Origin: Coenobita brevimanus
Lineage: Eukaryota > Arthropoda > Malacostraca > Decapoda > Coenobitidae
Direction of reading: 5' to 3'
DNA: 64,000 nucleotides
Assembly (NCBI GenBank): GCA_032717465.1
Contig: CM064732.1
Location: 36,341,822-36,405,821, forward strand
Shown: positions 42,118-53,339 of the stretch, piece after piece
Position numbering within the stretch: the stretch's first letter is position 1
Layout: each line of letters starts with the position of its first letter
The notes under the pieces: model-generated
What the model saw: the letters and a program-made list of their open reading frames with translations, nothing else
Databases searched by the model: none
Told to the model about the DNA's origin: nothing
Made by a program: the position numbers and the translations under genes

Positions 42118-42513
42118 TCAGCTGAATTTGCTGGAGTTTGCCAAGCTGAAAGGGAGATTATGTTCAGTTATGAAAGCAGCTAATTGAATCTCTGTGCTTT
42201 CTTTGTAAATGATTAGGTTGGATTGTTTCTCAAAAGCATCTTTTAGTGAAGGAGTGTTTTGTTTAGCTTTTATGTTGTTTATGTGCATTTGACTTTGGCT
42301 GTGTTTAAGCAAAGCAGATCGGTGGCTGGAAATAGTCTTCTTGCATACTGAACACCTAGGATCCTTGGAGTTCTTTATTGGTGTGAACAACCAATCTTTG
42401 AATTCTTTCTGGCCAGTCCATTTGGAGCAAAAGTTCTGTCCATATACTTTATGTTTCCTTGGGGCTGGTAAAGATTTTTCATTACTGGATGAAGTGTGGT
42501 CTGAAGTTGCCAT
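42118..42513 (-). pseudogene. hAT transposase N-terminal zinc-finger segment
   Basis: 131 residues from ATG at 42513. A BED/TTF-like finger is visible: KWTGQKEFKDWL, C-S-V-C (residues about 55-58) and H-S-Q-S-Q-M-H (about 71-77), followed by a linker with NLIIYKESTEIQLAAFITEHNLPFSLA, characteristic of this hAT group, just before the catalytic domain. A splice-acceptor-like TCTATTACTTAACAG lies on the minus strand upstream of the ATG (about 42557-42571). The finger would bind terminal DNA. Confidence 0.75.
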
Positions 42514-43157
42514 CCTTTCAACCTAATAACTTCAACCAGTGCAGCTCATCAACCTGTTAAGTAATAGAAATCAGTAATCACAGCAGTTAATGTTTTGGTA
42601 CAGGCTAGTTCACCCTCAATTACTCTGAGAGCAAATAAGAGAAAATGGGGGAGTCTATCATCTTTAACCCATCGCGTCTGGCATATATTTCTGCCAAGCC
42701 TTCTCCCAGCCTGGCATTTCTGAGAAAATCATTTTTTTTTAAGCTTCATATCTCAGCTAATACTTAACCAAAAATAAAAAACTAAGTGTCATAATATTCA
42801 GCAATCCTTCGACTTCAAGCTCATGGGCAGAGATTATCTGTGAAGTGAATGTAGTCAGAGAGAGTGAGTGGGTAAAGGGGGCAATTTTTTGTTGTTTTTT
42901 GCCCGTGCCCTTATGCGTGGCAGAGGTGTGGTGACACAGCTGAGGCTTATACCAGCCCTCCATAATAACAACTTCCAGAAGACTGCAGTCCACCACAAAC
43001 ATCATTTCCGTGGAGGTTTTTCAAAAGTGTGGTATAATTGCTGCTGTGAGTCCAATAACCATAGCAATGACCTTGAGGCAGGCTGCCTCAGGTACAGGAT
43101 GGCCCGTGCGCGTGCTCGTCTCACCACCGCTCCACCATTCCACCACCACTGCCTTAC
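42514..43157. other. Non-coding; possible second piggyBac-like end
   Basis: TTAACCCATCGCGTCTGGCA at 42664-42683 resembles a TTAA plus piggyBac-type terminus, but no partner end was found. The rest shows no coding match. Confidence 0.3.
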
Positions 43158-43335
43158 CCACACACACACACACACACACACAAAAGAAGATGTATGTTTG
43201 GCTTGCATTGTCACTCGATTCTACAGTAGCACCGCTGTGCCACTTAGAAGTCTGGATATTACAAGTACTACTACTACAACTATTACTATTACTACTACCA
43301 CTACTACTACTACTACTACTACTGCTACAACAACC
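43158..43335. repeat. (CA)n and (ACT)n microsatellites
   Basis: CA at about 43158-43182; ACT/ATT trinucleotides at about 43258-43325, with unique sequence between. Confidence 0.9.
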
Positions 43336-43590
43336 CAGCAAACATGGGTTATTGGGCCAACATCGGCTCAATCCGGATTAGTATTGGTACCGCCGGGTTG
43401 CGGCAAATTGCATGTGACCTGCATTGGCTTAATACACAAAATACTATTCCATTCCAATTCTGGCAAACCAGAATTGAAACAGATTATTGCTGCCAATGCT
43501 GGTATATACCTGAAATGGGACTATACAGTCAAACCGTTATCATGCCATTTCCATCTGTTTGTTTAATGTTTGCCTATATGTAAATTTTAC
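43336..43590. repeat. Unclassified dispersed-repeat-like segment (CAGCAAACATGGGTTATTGG)
   Basis: Starts at CCCAGCAAACATGGG directly after the ACT repeat and includes TTGGGCCAACATCGGC, akin to the GGCCAATATAT and TTGGGCCAA words of the 44.5-44.8 kb minisatellite. No terminal repeats or coding. I infer common ancestry with that minisatellite but cannot name the family. Confidence 0.4.
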
Positions 43591-44339
43591 CATTTTCAAG
43601 TTAATTTAATTATAGATAAAGAACATTGAAGCACAAAATGGTTAGTCGATCGCTGATCTTAAAAATTCTATTTTTACTTGAAAATTAGAAAATTATGCAT
43701 TGAATCATAGCTTTTCAGAAAAATAATTGGTTATTTATTATTATTATTGTTATTATTATTATTATTATTATTATTTTCCGAAACTGTGAATTTGCACAGG
43801 ATTAATTTTTCTGACTTTTTCTCCACCACCTGCATTACCACTGATGTCTATCTTCCTGATATTTGCAGGGCCAATTACACTCTTTACCCCGAATTTTACT
43901 TGGCAAAACTCTGTGTTTTCTTGGTTGTTCAATAGATGCTTCGTTATTGCTGTGGTAAAGTAAATACTGATTTTGTGTAGTTTGTACCTTTTTCCTCCTT
44001 CCTATGCTAAACCTGTTTTTTTTTTTTTTTTTTTTCAAACTATTTGGCTCCTATACAGGTCTGGCAGTCTGCCCAGTAGAATTATATGTGCAATATATAC
44101 CAGACATGCTTTAACAAAGAACCAAGAATTATAAACTGAAGCTGTCTGAGAGCCGCAAGATGTAAGCAGACTTATCACAAACATTCCAAGCTGCAAAACC
44201 ACCTTTAAATCACCTTGTATTGTGCAGAATATCACTATTCAACAAAGACATGAATGATGTTCAGCTCATTTCAGGGTAATTCAAAGGTGGTCTCTGAACT
44301 TGTAAAAAGAGAAGAAAACTGGATATGCAGTTTTGTCTT
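43591..44339. other. Intergenic with (ATT)n and T run
   Basis: ATT repeats at about 43733-43775 and a T run at 44019-44035. Nothing else seen. Confidence 0.5.
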
Positions 44340-44975
<636 letters not shown>

Positions 44976-45781
44976 TTGGCCCAATCTATTTTTTATTGCT
45001 GATCACGCCAACCATGCAGCTAACAACTGAGTAATATAATTATATATCATCCTTCACAGATCATTTTCATGCACTGGATAATTGAAATACATTTTACATA
45101 ATATAGAAGTGTCGACAGAGACGGGAGTTTTCCACAGGCAACTATTGTTATAAAATAAAAGTCTTATTTTTGATAATGTTTTTGTGGAACTGAATTTATT
45201 TTCAGCTTACTAGATCATAGCTGATAATATTAATATTAAGATCCGCGAACACAAAGGCACCAACCACAACCCCACAAGACTACCACAAACTGCTCGACTG
45301 TTGAATAGAAATCGTTTCCAAACTACTGTATATCACACAGCAATACAATGAAACGCTGTATCACTCAAAACTAAAGCTCAGCTCGGTGAAAAGGTAAAAA
45401 AAAAAAAAAAAAAAAAAAAAATGAACTCGACACAAAACAGTTCCACTCAGTTCCAAGTGCTTAAACAGGGTAAAAACTGTTCTCACTGGTAAAACAACAT
45501 ACAGTGAACACTTACCCAATTGTAGTTCTGAACATCTCGACAACAATAACCACCCACCAAACCACCCACCCCAGTCTCACTTTATGGCGCCAAACGTAAA
45601 CAAACTGGACAGGACAAAACTTTTCACACTTATTACTCACAAAAATTCTGGCATGCACGCTGGACTTGAACACCTTTCACAGGGATAATGCGTTCAGACA
45701 CTACACACAGAAAGACAATTTGCGCACGGAATATTCACTCAAATGCACTAAGATAAAAGCTGGTAGGTCGTATAAAAACTG
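44976..45781. other. Intergenic, nothing recognised
   Basis: AT-rich, with an A run at 45396-45420. No coding or structural RNA match. Confidence 0.5.
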
Positions 45782-47843
45782 ATTTTTTTTTAATGCGAGG
45801 AAGAAGGAACCAAAGGCCATGAGCCCGCAATAAGAGTTCCCTCCAAGAGAAAAACAAAATACAAGAGAGAGCCAAATTCAAGACCCATTCATTTCGAGAC
45901 GCCTGGACACACTGCGTTTGAAAGACTGGAGATCATAGGCAGCAGGAAATAGAGACAGAGGGAGACAGTTCCAGAGCCTGTTGCATAAATAAAGGACTGG
46001 GAGTAACGGTTAACTCTTGCATTAGAGAGTTGGACAGAAAAGGGATGAGAGTTTGCTGCTAGACGGGTGCTACGCGCCCGTCGTAGAGGTGAAGGAATGC
46101 CTGCAGACAGTTCAGAAGAGCAGTGACCATTAAAGTAGCGACAGAAAAGAGATAAAGATGCAACAGTGCGGCAAAGAGACAGAGGTTGAAGGGAGTCAGT
46201 CAGAGGAGGAGAGTTAATGAGACGAAAAGCCTTTTACTCCACCCTATTGAGAAGAGCTGTATGTAGGGAGCCTCCCCACGCATGAGAGTTGTACTCCACA
46301 CAGGGGCGGATAAAACCCCTGTATAGAGTCAACAATTGTGCAGGGGTAAAGAAAGAACGGAGTAGGCTTAGCACACCTTATCTCTTGGAAGCAGATTATG
46401 CAAGAGATATAATATGATCTTTCCAAGATAAGTCCTGAGTAAGTGAAACCCCAAGCATGTTTAAGGATGATGCAGGATTAAGCTGAATATTATTAAACAT
46501 TAGTGGGTATACCTGTGGAAGATTTTGACGGGTTGATAGGTGTAAGAACTGAGTCTTAGATGCATTAAAAACAACAAGACTATTTTTACCCCAGTCAGAG
46601 ATACAAGCCAAGTCAGACATTAGGTGTGCCATGGCCTCATCCCTTGTTTGTTGAAGTAACTGCTGAGATGGATGTTGCGGGAACCGAATGGAAAGGTGAA
46701 GGGTGGAATCATCAGCGTATGAGTGGATAGGGTTAGATGTACAGCTTAGAAGGTCATTGATGAATAAAAGGAAGAGAGTTGGTGATAGGACAGAGCCCTG
46801 AGGAACACCACTGTTGATAGATCTAGGAGAAGAACGATGGCCGTCTACAACAGCGGCTATAGAACGACCAGAAAGGAAGCTAGAGATGAAGGTACAGATA
46901 GAAGGATAGAAACCGTAAGAGGGCAGTTTGGAAATTAAAGATTTATGCCAGACTCGATCGAAAGCGTTTGATATGTCAAGTGAAATGGCAAAGCTTTCGC
47001 CAAAGTCCCGAAAGGAGGATGACCAGGAGTCTGAAAGGTAGGTGAGAAGATCGCCAGTGAAGCGTCCGTGATGGAACGCGTACTGACGGTCAGAAAGAAG
47101 GTTGTGATAGGAAAGATGCCTTAAAATTTTCCTATTGAGAATTGACTCGAAAACTGTTGAAATACAGGAAGTTAAAGCAATTGGACGATAGTTGGAGGGT
47201 TGGGAGTGGTCACCCTTCTTTGGGACTGGCTGAATGAGAGCAAACTTCCAGCAAGAAGGAAAGGTACAAGTTGACAGACAAAGGCGAAAGAATTTGCCTA
47301 GGCAGGGTGTAAGCACAGAAGCACAGATCTTGAGAACAACAGGAGGGACTCCATCAGGCCCATATGCCTTGTTAGTATTGAGGCCAATGATGGCAGAAAA
47401 TACATCAGCTGAAGAAATTTTAATGTCAGCCATGAGGAAGTCAGAGGCGGGAAGTGATAGAAGAACAGCACCGGAATCGTCTAAGGTGGAATTGGTGGAG
47501 AAAGTCTGTGCAAAGTGATCTGCTTTATCAGTAGAAGAAATAGCTACAGATCCATCAGAGTAGAAAAGAGGAGGGAAGGATGATGAGGTAAAGTTGTTAG
47601 AAAGGTTTTTGGCAAGGTGCCAGAAAGAACGGGAAGAATTCGAGTTGGAGAGTTGAGAGCATTTAGTATGGATGAAATTCCTTGTTGCGGACAGCATCAG
47701 AACAAGCGTGATTAAACCAAGGCTTTCTTGCGTTAGTCAAAGGATATGAAAAAGGAATGTATGCTTCCATGCCCGAGAGAATAATCTCCGTAATGCGCAA
47801 GGCACAATCAGATGGCTCGCGGCCATGGAAGCAATAATCACGA
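45782..47843 (-). pseudogene. LINE family B (Jockey-like), copy 2
   Basis: Minus strand. 5'-truncated inside the endonuclease-RT linker (DYCFHGREPS at 47840) and ending in an A run at 45783-45791. The main frame (433 residues, 47697-46396) holds the whole RT: NTNKAYGPDGVPPVVLK, PVPKKGDHSQPSNYRPIALTSCIS, ISLDISNAFDRVWH, SGVPQGSVLSPTLFLLFIND and HSYADDSTLHL (YADD intact), then NMLGVSLTQDLSWKDHI; a stop at 46396 is followed by the C-terminal region in another frame. A deletion of about 115 bp relative to copy 1 joins NKE to the FIHTKCSQLSNSNSSRSFWHLAKN block at about 47683. The better preserved of the two copies in the RT core. Confidence 0.85.
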
Positions 47844-48408
47844 GAGCGCCAACAACCGTGTCGAGCGAGGTGTAGGGGAAGGGGGATTGGCGAGGGGATG
47901 GCGAACGGGGATGGGAGAGGGACTGAGTAATTAGGAAGTGTGGTGGGTAGAGGGGAATTAGGGAGAAGGGGTGGGGGAAGAAGGAGGGAGGAGAAAGGAG
48001 GGGTTGGAGAGAGAGGAAAGGGGAGGGGAGAGGGGAGGAAGACGATAAGGGAAGGCAAGGTGAGAATGAGATGTGATAAAGGTGGGGAGAGTAAGGAAAA
48101 GAGGTGCGGGAGGGGACAAGATGAGTGAGGGGAAAACGGAGGAGGGGGGACAAGAAGGGGAGAAGGAAAGGGAGAGAGAGAAGGGGCTGACTGTAGGAAG
48201 GAGACTGGGGAAAGAGATGTGAGGAAGTGAGAGAGTAGGAGGGAGACTCGGGAGAGGGAGCAAGGGGAGGATGAAAGACACAGCGAGGAAAAGGAGGGAA
48301 AGGGAAGAGAGAAGGAGATTTGAGAGAGGAAGGAAAGAAGGGAGAGGGAAAGGAGGGGAGTGGGAGGGAGGGAGAAAGGAACGAAGGAAAAAGGGGAAGA
48401 GAAGAATG
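47844..48408. repeat. Polypurine (G>A) low-complexity tract
   Basis: GGGAGAGGGA, GGAAGGAGGG and GAGAAGGAAA words fill the plus strand. Open frames on the opposite strand (Pro/Ser/Leu/Phe) are compositional. Starts at the 5' truncation point of the family B LINE. Confidence 0.8.
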
Positions 48409-50070
48409 GACGGATTTGTTGGATTTGTTGCTTGTCCTTCCTTTTATCTTCGGTTTCTCACGTACTCTCACTGGTCCCCCTCTCTATTTCTCCTTTTTAT
48501 CCCCCACCTGACAATATAAGAGGAGGGTGTTATTATCACTGGGATCAATACGTGTCCGTCCATAGAGTTGGGCGGCAGGGCGACTGACCTGGCGTAGAAA
48601 TTTCGTTTCTTAGCCCGAACTTTTTTTTTGTTTATGTGCCCGACTCTGGGCAAAGGCTTCAGGGCCTATCCCTAGGGCATATCCCGAAGGCCCAGTAGTC
48701 CTTCTACATCTCCACATGTCACCACTTCGGCGCTAACACTCACTGTCCATAATGAATACATGCTAGGGCTGTCTCATAGAGGACTGGTGTATTGATATTA
48801 GCGGTGGTGTTTTTCCGACGTGTCGGCCAGTCTCCTGGTAGATAAATAAAGGTTATATTAAACTCAAATCCATAAACTGTTCCCTGTCTCAGCGGGATTT
48901 GTCCCTGGGTCCATTAGGACTGCAAGGCACCTCTTTACCCTTATGTGCCTTATAGTGAACTGGTGCCTTTTGATAGGTAGAATGCTGTGTCTTAACTAAA
49001 AAATGAAAAGTATAAAAAATAATAATAATTTTTCGTTTCTGGGCTAGGACTCAGAAACTAATACAGGTACAAGCTTGGAACTCTTCAGAAACGTTTTACT
49101 ATGCCTCCTGGTGCCTTCGGGTACTTAGAATGCCATGAGATTATATAATGTTCTGAAATTGCAAAAATACATGCAAATGATTATTTTAGTGCATTTTTTC
49201 TATTGCAACTTTGCAACACTTACACCTAGGAGGGAGACATTGCACTTGATAAATGATTATATGAATATCTAATTATGGTTGAAGTTTCATGACTGCACCT
49301 ACTGTGTAATAATAAAAAATGGCTGCCTAAATTCAAAAGAAAAAAAGTTATAATTTTATCAGATCTGCCCTTAAGTTCATTATTAGCATGGATAAACTAC
49401 TGAAATTTTTAAATTTTAAAGTCTCTGTACTATACGGGGGGGGGGGGGGGAGGGCCAGTTTCCGCTTGGTTAGGTGTGCAGGGAGCTGAGGTATGCGCCT
49501 AGTCAGATGTGGGGTTGCAACAGCGCAGCGTTGCCTATGTTTTTATTTGTTCATTAATTTCCTTTTCTTTTCTGCCGCCTCTTACAATTTTTCATCTTTG
49601 TTTCTTGTGTCCTCTTTATACCATTCCATTCCTATTGTTACCCTCCACCTGACAAAGTCAGAGGAGGGCGTTGCTATCACTGGGATCAGTAGGTGTCCGT
49701 TCATAGAGTTGGGCAGCAGAGTAGCTGGCCGGGCGTGGAGATTTTGTTTCCGGGCCAGAACTGAGAAAGTATTTACTATAAGGTCGTGACATTTTACATA
49801 GTTATGTGTCTTATAGTGAAGTGGTGCCATTTGATTGGTAGAATGCTGTGTCTTAAGTATTTTTTTTTTTTTACTGAAAAAAAAAAAACCTTCAATACTA
49901 CCTTGCACAAGGCATCTGAAGGGCCCAGGTTTTGTGTCCTCAAGCCCATCTTTAAAAATAAAGATGGGGGGGGGGTAGTGAGGACTGTTTTGCGCTTGGT
50001 TAGGTGTGCAGGGAGGTGGGGATACGTGCTTGGTCAGATGGAGGGTAGCAACAACGTTGCGCTGCCTATG
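48409..50070. repeat. Unclassified composite repeats, duplicated blocks
   Basis: Three blocks occur twice: (1) CCACCTGACAA...AGGAGGGYGTT, ATCACTGGGATCA, CATAGAGTTGGGC at 48505-48620 and 49645-49765; (2) CTTATAGTGAA.TGGTGCC, GGTAGAATGCTGTGTCTTAA at 48950-49000 and 49810-49858; (3) CGCTTGGTTAGGTGTGCAGG, GTCAGATG, GCCTATGTTT at 49464-49542 and 49991-50075, each preceded by a G run. Identity is high within blocks but spacing differs. No coding recognised; probably copies of an unnamed mobile repeat that invaded itself. Confidence 0.7.
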
Positions 50071-50417
50071 TTTCTCCTATTTAAATTAAGCGAAATAATT
50101 CACCCATTTCATTCGATGCCGTCTTTTTTTCTTTTTTTTCAAACGAACACCACCAGTTCGTTTGCATCTCTTCGTCTGTTTACTCATCTCCTCTCATTGT
50201 TTTCTTAGTAATCACACCGTTTTCCCAGTTTCATCTTTTCGTTTTTTTCCTCTTTCTTTCGTTATTTCTCTCTTTCTTTCTGTTCTATTTTCCTTCAGTC
50301 AACTAACTTCTCCTTACATTGATATTCAGTCTTCTGTTTTGATCATATGGTTTCATTGCTCTCATAATATACCCATCATTACCACAGTTCATCGTTATTA
50401 CTGTTTCCTTTTATTTC
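50071..50417. other. T-rich intergenic
   Basis: Pyrimidine-rich plus strand without features. Confidence 0.5.
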
Positions 50418-50761
50418 ATAAGCCCCTGTCACATACGTTGCAGGATATTTTTCATCATATGAAATTCTAGGGCCACGATGGTGTGGTGGGCTCTTACGAT
50501 GCTAGAAGCATCGTAGGCTACAATCTTAGCCGCAGTCACAAAGGAAAATCATGTCGTGCGTCCATCGTGGGAAAAAAATAATAAAAGGCACTTTATCATA
50601 GGTAAATCGTACGATTGTCCTGCTATTGTCCTGGAACTCTCCTACGTTTGTCGTACGATTGTTTTTTCATCGTGCGATTGTCGCAGGACAAATAACCATC
50701 TTTCGAGCATCGCAGGACCATCGTACGCCAATCGTACGTCATTCGTAAGACGGTCGAAGGG

Positions 50762-50769
50762 TATAAAAG
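50762..50769 (+). promoter_or_regulatory. TATA box in the CGTACG transposon
   Basis: TATAAAAG in a GC-rich setting (GGCGCGCGCGGGC follows), with TCAG at 50782 and a CTCTTTCC pyrimidine start-like stretch at about 50787-50794, roughly 25-30 bp downstream. The ORF begins 137 bp further on. Confidence 0.55.
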
Positions 50770-50898
50770 GCGCGCGCGGGCTCAGGCTCTTTCCTTTCTC
50801 TCCAAGATTTTCCAAGAGTTTCTACAGGTTTTATAAAAAAAAAAAAAATTTGTTTCAGAAATTGGGATAAAATTGTACTAAAAGGCAAAGGCAAAGGG

Positions 50899-51226
50899 AT
50901 GGGCAAGGGCAGGAACATGCCGGCTGAGGAGGAGAAGCAACGATAGCCCCGGAGTTGGTTGGTTGTGCAAGAGGCCCCAGCCCCTGATGAGGAGCCAGAC
51001 GACGCAGAGGATGACGGTGATAACGATGATGGTGATGACGATGGAAGAGCTGGCAAGGGCAAGATCAAAGCAACAGAGCAGAAGTTACCAGATGCTGTAC
51101 AGTTAGCCCTGGCTCAAGTCTACTCCAACAACCCCATATTCTATGACAAGACGAGGGACGATTACAAGGATTCAAAGAAGAAGCATCGTCTCCTCCAGGC
51201 AAAGGCTAAGGAGTTGGGTTTAACAG
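50899..51226 (+). pseudogene. MADF/SANT-like protein, first exon with in-frame stop
   Basis: ATG at 50899 after a Lys/Gly-rich upstream reading (KGKGKGMGKGRN). A TAG at 50944 (codon 16) interrupts the frame, which then continues: Pro/Glu/Asp-rich APAPDEEPDDAEDDGDNDDGDDDG (residues about 31-55), basic GKGKIKAT, then LAQVYSNNPIFYDKTRDDYKDSKKKHRLLQAKAKELGL (about 72-108), matching the N-terminal half of a MADF domain (L..V...P.LYD....DYKD..KK......A.ELG). It ends at AACAG|GTAAAT (51226/51227), a good splice donor inside the domain; the next exon was not found. MADF proteins bind DNA; here a natural target would be the flanking CGTACG sites (inference). Confidence 0.6.
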
Positions 51227-51925
51227 GTAAATATTTAATGTTTACTACAATTTATTTGCAATGCAACTGATGAAAATGCTGTTAAATTTTTTGCAATGAT
51301 TTATTACCACTTTAAATTGCATCTCAGCCACAACAGTCGTAGGCTTTCCGGAACTATGGCCATCATGCACTTCTTCAGCAACGTGGACAGCAACGTGAAG
51401 CGATGTGTACTCCTCGACGTCTTCAAGGAGCGATTTGTCCAGATCCAGACGATCCCTGCATTTATAGCCAGGGAGGCAGACGTTTTGCAATCTCACGACT
51501 GTTTTGCGACTGTTGCACGAGGATATTTTTGTCTTGCAATATTCGCAGGATTATTACAGGATGATCCTGCGATAATCCCATATCCCACGATAATCCTGCA
51601 ATAATCGTAAGACTGTCTTACCACATGCGTACGGTTATCGTAAGATTTTGAGGGCCTTGGAAGACCCTAAAATCGTACGATAATTGTATGTATGTCATAG
51701 GTCAATCATACGATTATGCTATGACATGGCCACTAGTGAAAAAATTCCCACGACAAAATTTTGATTTTGGTCTAGACCAAAACCCTGCGACAGGCCTCTA
51801 CGACGCTATTTTCGTCGCAGGACACACATATATCGTAGGACAGTCTCATGACCATTGCAGGATTTTGCCCTATTTTCTGTCGTGGACCCGTCGTACCCCC
51901 GTCCTGTGACGTATGTGGCAAAGGC

Positions 51926-52549
51926 TATACTCGTCCCTCTCTCTTTCACTTCCAAGTCACATTTTATTTTTACATGAATCTTTCTTCTTGCCTGGATTTT
52001 TCTTTTTTTTTTTTTTTACATCTATTCATGACTTCCACCATTAACAGTCCTGCGTTCGTAACACTTCCCTCCTCAGTGATTTGTTTTGCATATTACACTT
52101 TTTGTGTGCCTTGGATGCAAAGTATGAAAACATTAAATATGTATGAAAACACACAAGTGAATAATACGGATGTCAGGCATACAGTATATGAATATATAAC
52201 AAACTCTAAGCTGAATAAAAACATGTTGCATCATCTGAAATACAGTGCTAGTGTTGTCTCGGGCATGAGAGTGTTCAAGCGTAAAACTAATATAAACCTT
52301 CAAATAAAAGATACTGCAAAGTCTACCATACCAACGACAATTTTAGTCTCGGATGTTTTGTTTTCTTATTCTTCAGTGTCTTTATCTGGTACTACCCTCA
52401 CTATTTTACCATTATGTTTTTGTCTGCATCCTGTACTCTCTCTCTCTCTCTTAGGAAACAATTGCTAGTCATGAGTTAATGTGCAAAGTACATGAGAAAA
52501 AATAGCGGAACTGAGACTAACAACAAAAAAATGACATCACATAGTTCAG

Positions 52550-52550
<1 letters not shown>
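51926..52550 (+). other. Unrecognised region with a long frame
   Basis: A frame from 51848 to 52468 is open for 206 residues, running out of the transposon end into flanking DNA. The part 52100-52330 (NMYENTQVNNTDVRHTVYEYITNSKLNKNMLHHLKYS) is not low-complexity but matches no family I know, and the first part crosses a T run. Probably not a gene. Confidence 0.2.
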
Positions 52551-52619
<69 letters not shown>

Positions 52620-52699
52620 TTACCTATTTGTATTTACCTATATGTAGTATACAGGAATTGAGCAATGCTCGTGTTGTCCTGCAATGGTCATGAGACTGT

Positions 52700-52764
<65 letters not shown>
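52551..52764. repeat. Two (GT)n arrays flanking a TATTTACCTA segment
   Basis: GT at 52551-52618 and 52701-52764. Between them TATTTACCTATTTGTATTTA and an ORF-less segment with GCTCGTGTTGTCCTGCAATGG. I recall TATTTACCTA-G-TTGTATTTACC next to GT repeats as common in decapod genomes; this is memory, not a search. Confidence 0.75.
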
Positions 52765-52767
<3 letters not shown>

Positions 52768-53339
52768 CTATTCCTTACACTGATATATACTAGTACACGA
52801 TAATGCTTTTAAATATGGAAGCTGTTATATGTCCCCGTAGAACACGTGAACTTGAGAGACACGTGGAAGCAGACGGTTGTGAGGGGTACTCAGTGTGAAG
52901 GAATAAAAGTGTAAAAACTTACAACTCTATACAGCGACACAGTAATAGGATGAAAAAAGAATAAGCTCAACGTCCGTACGTGAGAAAGGGTGGATCTCGG
53001 AAATATGTGGAATTCATACAAAGCGTTTTTGTTCAGGAATGCTAGATGTGTGTGTGGTTCTATCCTAAAAGGGTGTCAGCTAGTAAAAAATGGATAGCAG
53101 AGGGCGATGTGACATTAGGAAGACGTGTGGAAAGGAAAAGGATGAAGTGGGATTGGTGTAGACTATGAAAAAAGGAATGCAAATGAAAATGCTAGGGATA
53201 AATTTAGTTCGGAGCAACACGATTATAAAACGGGTAGTAAGGAGAGGGAAAACAGAGTTTCTGAAGACTTTAAAAGAAACCCAATGGAAATAAGAATGAG
53301 CACTCAGAGAGAGCAACGCCTGACTCCAGCATCTGATCT
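52765..53339. other. Intergenic, nothing recognised
   Basis: AT-rich DNA; no convincing coding or repeat. Confidence 0.5.

Larger units (their letters stand above)
33649..42513 (-). mobile_element. hAT transposon remnant, interrupted by a LINE and a piggyBac-like element
   Basis: A hAT transposase of the ZBED/ZMYM-like group reads right to left in five pieces: N-terminal zinc finger (42513-42118), first catalytic region (42060-41700), middle (41090-40575), further middle (38327-38196) and C-terminal dimerisation domain (33965-33649). Between the last two is the CR1-like LINE; between the third and fourth is the TTAA-flanked element. At both gaps the coding joins once the insert is removed. 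The outer terminal repeats could not be paired. Confidence 0.8.
50418..51925. mobile_element. DNA transposon with CGTACG subterminal palindromes (Harbinger-like, tentative)
   Basis: Ends AGCCCCTGTCACATACGT (50418) and, reverse-complemented, AGCCTTTGCCACATACGT (51925): inverted repeats of about 25 bp, 20 matching. ATA flanks both ends, a possible 3-bp duplication. Both flanks are packed with TCGTACGA-type palindromes (left 50607, 50651, 50670, 50721, 50732; right 51628, 51673, 51706) and with GCAGGA words (50431, 50687, 50713, 51555, 51815, 51872). The centre has a TATA promoter and a MADF-like ORF. PIF/Harbinger elements have 3-bp duplications and a Myb/SANT-type second protein, hence the tentative class; no transposase was identified. 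Confidence 0.6.

Noticed and set aside
42664..42690. Possible piggyBac left end TTAACCCATCGCGTCTGGCA
   Set aside because: No matching right terminus within the following 3 kb; kept only as a note.
47663..48471. Pro/Ser/Leu-rich minus-strand ORF of 244 residues
   Set aside because: Antisense reading of the polypurine tract.
51292..51496. Second gene in the CGTACG transposon (either strand of the GC-richer block)
   Set aside because: Both strands are open for 80-100 residues but neither matches a transposase or the rest of a MADF domain; too weak to call.
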